A stretch of DNA of 64,000 nt from Rhizobium sp. LC145 (GTDB taxonomy: Bacteria > Pseudomonadota > Alphaproteobacteria > Rhizobiales > Rhizobiaceae). The stretch's first letter is position 1. Every line of letters begins with the position of its first letter. The stretch spans positions 1-64,000 of the forward strand of contig NZ_LBHV01000005.1 of the NCBI RefSeq assembly GCF_001005825.1, written 5' to 3'. Positions 60,578 to 64,000 of this stretch are shown here, piece after piece. The notes under the pieces are model-generated. The model was not told where the DNA came from and did no database searches. It saw only the letters and a list, made by a program, of their open reading frames with translations. The translations under genes were made by a program, and so were the position numbers.

Positions 60578-61531
60578 TCAACCCGCCCAGGGGGCGAATT
60601 CCGGCATGCTGACCGGCACGAACTCCCCTGCCCGCACACGCTGGCTGCGCGACGGAGCCTCGACCACCTCGTAAGCGGTCGGGTCGCTCAGCAGCGCCTT
60701 CAATGCATTGGCGTTCATCTTGTGGCCGCCGCGATAGGAACGGTAGCAGCCGATGAACTGCGCGCCGGCAAGTGCCAGGTCGCCGACGGCATCGAGCGTC
60801 TTATGACGCACGAATTCGTCCTCGAAACGCAGGCCTTCGATGTTGACGACCGTATCGTCGTCGGAGATCACGACGGAATTCTCAAGCGAAGAGCCGAGCG
60901 CATAGCCGGCTGCCCACAGGCGCTCGACATCACGCATGAAGCCGAAGGTACGGGCGCGGGCCAGTTCCTGCTTGAAGGTTGCCGCCGTCAGGTCACCCTT
61001 CCACGTCTGCCGGCCGATCAGCGGGGACGCAAAATCGATCTCCACCTCGAAACGGGTGCCGTCATAGGGACGGAACTCCGACCAGGATGCGCCCGATTCG
61101 ATACGCACCGGCTTCACGACGCGAATGTAGCGCCGCTTGATGCCGAGATTGACGATTCCGACCTGCTCGATCGCCTCGATAAAGGGATGGGAACTGCCGT
61201 CCATGATCGGCATTTCGCCGCCATCTACCTCCACGACGACATTGTCGATGCCGAGCGAATAGAGGGCGGCCATCACGTGCTCGATGGTCGCAACCGAGCG
61301 AGCCAGCGAAGTGCCCAATACGGTGCAAAGATCGGTGTTGCCCACCTGCGAGGAAACCGCGCGATATTCGGCGACGCTGCCATCTTCGAAGTTACGGCTG
61401 AAGACGATGCCGGTACCGGCTTCCGCAGGCTGGAAGGTAATGCCGACGGAGCTTCCCGAATGAACGCCGATTCCCGTCAAGGTGACAGGTGCGGCGATTG
61501 TCGTCTGGAAACCAAGTAGTCCGATGGTCAT
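60578..61531 (-). CDS. lpxC: UDP-3-O-acyl-GlcNAc deacetylase
   Basis: 317 aa. IEHVMAALYSLGIDN with the zinc-ligand His, GGEMPIMDGSS, and HKTLDAVGDLALAG as the second metal His/Asp region. Committed step of lipid A synthesis. Start ATG at 61531. It is followed leftward by bamD, and ftsZ is upstream. Confidence 0.96.
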   Translation of the reverse strand: MTIGLLGFQTTIAAPVTLTGIGVHSGSSVGITFQPAEAGTGIVFSRNFEDGSVAEYRAVSSQVGNTDLCTVLGTSLARSVATIEHVMAALYSLGIDNVVVEVDGGEMPIMDGSSHPFIEAIEQVGIVNLGIKRRYIRVVKPVRIESGASWSEFRPYDGTRFEVEIDFASPLIGRQTWKGDLTAATFKQELARARTFGFMRDVERLWAAGYALGSSLENSVVISDDDTVVNIEGLRFEDEFVRHKTLDAVGDLALAGAQFIGCYRSYRGGHKMNANALKALLSDPTAYEVVEAPSRSQRVRAGEFVPVSMPEFAPWAG

Positions 61532-61740
61532 TACTTACTGCCTTCTTTTTGCCGGCCCGAGAGCCGGAATTCTTGTCACCCGGTAATCACCCCAATCTGA
61601 GGACTTGCTTTTCCGGGCCCTTTTTCAGGCTCCTACATACGCACCCGCTTCGGACATTCCAAATCACTGTTCGTTTCGGATTGTAACGTTGCTAACCCAC
61701 GAAGCCGGCTTTGCTTTTCGGCGTGGGCGAAAGCTTCAAT

Positions 61741-61775
61741 GACAAAGGCCCGGATACGTGATCCGGGCCTTTGCG
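61741..61775 (-). terminator. Terminator after ftsZ
   Basis: AAAGGCCCGGAT, loop ACGTG, ATCCGGGCCTTT is a perfect 12-bp hairpin. T-rich on both sides, so it may work both ways. It lies 22 bp past the ftsZ stop. The remaining gap 61532-61740 shows no gene. Confidence 0.85.
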
Positions 61776-61796
61776 CAATAGCGGAGAAGACGTTTC

Positions 61797-63551
61797 TCAG
61801 TTCGACTGGCGGCGCAGGAACGCCGGGATTTCGAGCTGGTCGTCATCGTGATGGCTGGCCGCCCGCGGAACCGCCCGGCCCTGATCGTCGAGCTGGCCGC
61901 GACGAGGAGCGTAAAGGCTCGCTTCCGGAGAAAGCGACCGGCGTTGCTGGGAGGCGGCGCTCGGAGCCGGAGCAGTCATGTCGGCGTTGACCGGCTCGTC
62001 CTCGCGGCGTCCGAGCGAATTCGTGATTCGCTTCAGGAGGCCCATCGGACCACGCTCTTCCTGAACATGCTGCACGGGATGAGCGCGATGCTCCATCTCA
62101 GCCTTAACCACCGGCGGGAAGTCCTCCACCTTCGGCATGCGGACCGGCTCCACGACCTGCGAGACAGGAGCCGTAGCTTGCTCATGATACGGCTGAGCCA
62201 TCCGCGGAGCCGGCTGCGCCTGCATGTGATGAGCCTGAGCAACGGAAGGCTGCGGTGCCGGACGGTTCATGACCGGAGCCGGTGCGGGAGCTTCGGCCGG
62301 AGCCGCGGCAGCGAAGATCCGGCTTTGCGGACGGAACTCTTGCTGCGGCTGCTGCATGACGGGCTGCGGTGCGGCAGGCTGAGATGCTGCGGCGATGGCA
62401 AGCTCCCGTTCCATGTCGGCCTCTGCCTGACGGATGGTTTCGGCAATCGGGTCGACGGTCTTGGGTGCCTGCGTCATCGTTGCAGGCTGCACTGCGGCCG
62501 ATGCCGGAGCAACGGCCGCGGAAGGACGGATAATCGGCTTGGCGGCCGCACGCATTTCCATCGCGTGGAGATCGTTTTGGCTGGCGTTGCGATCGATGCC
62601 GGTTGCAACGACGGAGACGCGGATCAGGCCTTCGAGCGCCTCGTCGAAGGTCGCGCCGAGGATGATGTTGGCATCCGGGTCGACTTCTTCGCGGATACGG
62701 GTCGCGGCTTCGTCGACTTCGAAGAGGGTGAGGTCGCGACCGCCGGTGATGGAGATCAGCAGGCCCTGAGCGCCCTTCATCGAGGTTTCGTCGAGCAGCG
62801 GGTTGGCGATTGCGGCTTCCGCGGCCTGCAGCGCACGGCCCTGGCCGGATGCTTCGCCGGTACCCATCATCGCGCGGCCCATTTCACGCATCACCGAGCG
62901 AACGTCGGCGAAGTCGAGGTTGATGAGGCCTTCCTTGACCATGAGGTCGGTGATGCAGGCGACGCCCGAATAGAGCACCTGGTCCGCCATCGCGAAGGCA
63001 TCCGCGAAGGTGGTCTTGTCGTTGGCGATACGGAAGAGGTTCTGGTTCGGAATGACGATCAGCGTATCGACCGACTTCTGCAGTTCCTGAATACCCTCTT
63101 CGGCGAGACGCATGCGGCGGCCGCCTTCGAAGTGGAAAGGCTTTGTAACGACGCCGACCGTCAGAATGCCCTTGTTCCGGGCCGCCTGCGCAACGACCGG
63201 AGCCGCGCCCGTGCCGGTGCCGCCGCCCATGCCGGCGGTGACGAAGCACATGTGCGTGCCGGAGAGGTGATCGATGATCTCATCGAGGCATTCTTCGGCT
63301 GCAGCGCGGCCGACTTCCGGCTGGGAGCCGGCGCCGAGACCCTCGGTAACCTGCACGCCCATCTGAATGATGCGCTCGGCCTTCGTCATGCTGAGCGCCT
63401 GAGCATCCGTGTTGGCGACGACGAAATCGACGCCCTCAAGGCCTGCGGTGATCATGTTGTTGACGGCGTTCCCGCCGCCACCGCCGACGCCGAAAACGGT
63501 GATCCGTGGCTTCAGCTCGGTAATATCAGGCTTCTGCAGCTTGATGGTCAT
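61797..63551 (-). CDS. ftsZ: Cell division protein FtsZ, long rhizobial form
   Basis: 584 aa. Tubulin signature GGGTGTG at residues 109-115, complete GTPase domain to about 320, then an unusually long Pro/Ala/Gln-rich linker and conserved C-terminal peptide [14 protein letters not shown]. Forms the Z ring. The long linker is common in Rhizobiales. Start ATG at 63551. Confidence 0.98.
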   Translation of the reverse strand: MTIKLQKPDITELKPRITVFGVGGGGGNAVNNMITAGLEGVDFVVANTDAQALSMTKAERIIQMGVQVTEGLGAGSQPEVGRAAAEECLDEIIDHLSGTHMCFVTAGMGGGTGTGAAPVVAQAARNKGILTVGVVTKPFHFEGGRRMRLAEEGIQELQKSVDTLIVIPNQNLFRIANDKTTFADAFAMADQVLYSGVACITDLMVKEGLINLDFADVRSVMREMGRAMMGTGEASGQGRALQAAEAAIANPLLDETSMKGAQGLLISITGGRDLTLFEVDEAATRIREEVDPDANIILGATFDEALEGLIRVSVVATGIDRNASQNDLHAMEMRAAAKPIIRPSAAVAPASAAVQPATMTQAPKTVDPIAETIRQAEADMERELAIAAASQPAAPQPVMQQPQQEFRPQSRIFAAAAPAEAPAPAPVMNRPAPQPSVAQAHHMQAQPAPRMAQPYHEQATAPVSQVVEPVRMPKVEDFPPVVKAEMEHRAHPVQHVQEERGPMGLLKRITNSLGRREDEPVNADMTAPAPSAASQQRRSLSPEASLYAPRRGQLDDQGRAVPRAASHHDDDQLEIPAFLRRQSN

Positions 63552-63640
63552 GTTACCAGTTCCTTCTTTTTTCTGGCCGCGTCGCCAATCGGGCCAATTC
63601 GTTCAACTCTTCTCTGACGTCCGAACGCCACTCCGGCACG

Positions 63641-64000
63641 TCAAAAACTCTCTTTCAGCCATTGGCCCATGCGAGCCAGCCGGCCGTTCCCGTTGCCGAG
63701 CGAGGCGATGAGCCCGCTCTGCGAAGCATGTGTTTCCAGTTCCGCGACCTGCGGATAGATCATCAGCCCGACGGCCGTCGAAAACGCCGGCCCCTTGGCG
63801 GCAGCCGGAAGACCCGAGACGCCCATCGGACGGCCGATTCGGACATTGCGGGCCAAAATCCTGCGGGAGGTTTCCGCAAGGCCGGTCAACTGGCTCGCTC
63901 CTCCGGTCAGCACCACGCGCTTGCCGACGATCGGGCTGAAACCCGACTTCTGGATGCGGTCGCGAATGAGCTCCAGCGTTTCCTCGATGCGGGCACGAAC
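63641..64000 (-). CDS. ftsA: Cell division protein FtsA, 5' part outside window
   Basis: About 119 codons of the C-terminus. VVLTGGASQLTGLAE is the phosphate-2-like/adenosine region of the actin fold, and GNGNGRLARMGQWLKESF is the FtsA C-terminal tail with the amphipathic helix. ftsZ follows after 89 bp. The frame is open to the window edge. Confidence 0.95.
   Translation of the reverse strand, partial: VRARIEETLELIRDRIQKSGFSPIVGKRVVLTGGASQLTGLAETSRRILARNVRIGRPMGVSGLPAAAKGPAFSTAVGLMIYPQVAELETHASQSGLIASLGNGNGRLARMGQWLKESF

Noticed and set aside
61848..63617. 589-aa plus-strand ORF
   Set aside because: Antisense shadow of ftsZ.

Overview
The window looks like a high-GC alphaproteobacterial chromosome of the Rhizobiaceae type. 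The evidence is the pair of neighbouring division genes with a long FtsZ, the LpxC, BamD, RecN and LigA set, DUF982, DUF6894 and DUF1127-like small proteins, an ExoD-family protein and a GapR-like protein. About 42.4 kb of a temperate, siphovirus-like prophage runs off the left edge. The remaining ~21.6 kb is ordinary chromosome. Genus cannot be fixed from the sequence alone.

Prophage, right to left as transcribed on the minus strand. An immunity region at 30.97-31.5 kb has a CI-like repressor (+) facing a Cro-like regulator (-). Repeated operator half-sites lie there, and again at a strong rightward promoter near 33.41 kb. The leftward early block (30.97 to 23.27 kb) encodes a GapR-domain protein with a very long tail, small proteins, an HNH nuclease, a VRR-NUC nuclease, a DUF1376 replication protein, a LuxR-type HTH and a NusG-N-domain protein. 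The last of these sits beside a terminator and a previously hidden CAU tRNA. After a small accessory island (20.1-23.1 kb) comes the late operon: small and large terminase, portal (with a fused 2H-phosphoesterase, Acb1-like domain), protease/scaffold, cement protein, DUF2184 capsid, an Ig-repeat protein, neck proteins, tail tube, tail chaperones with a -1 frameshift, tape measure and tail tip. The late operon is unusual because at least five small genes are inserted on the opposite strand, which is typical of lysogenic-conversion cargo (morons).

The rightward block (33.5 to 42.3 kb) carries a RecT-like annealing protein, NinB, a second HNH nuclease, a Lar-like protein, an excisionase-like protein and a tyrosine integrase. 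It ends at a truncated tRNA-Cys that marks the right attachment site. The left attachment site is outside the window.

Chromosome (42.5-64 kb): small exported or membrane proteins, ExoD-like, tRNA-Asn, an Xaa-Pro aminopeptidase, PrmA, a SCO1-like copper protein, CheW, a flavoprotein dehydrogenase, CreA, a DEDDh exonuclease, a GNAT acetyltransferase, then ligA, recN, bamD, lpxC, ftsZ and the 3' end of ftsA. These last genes form a cell-envelope, division and DNA-repair cluster on the minus strand.
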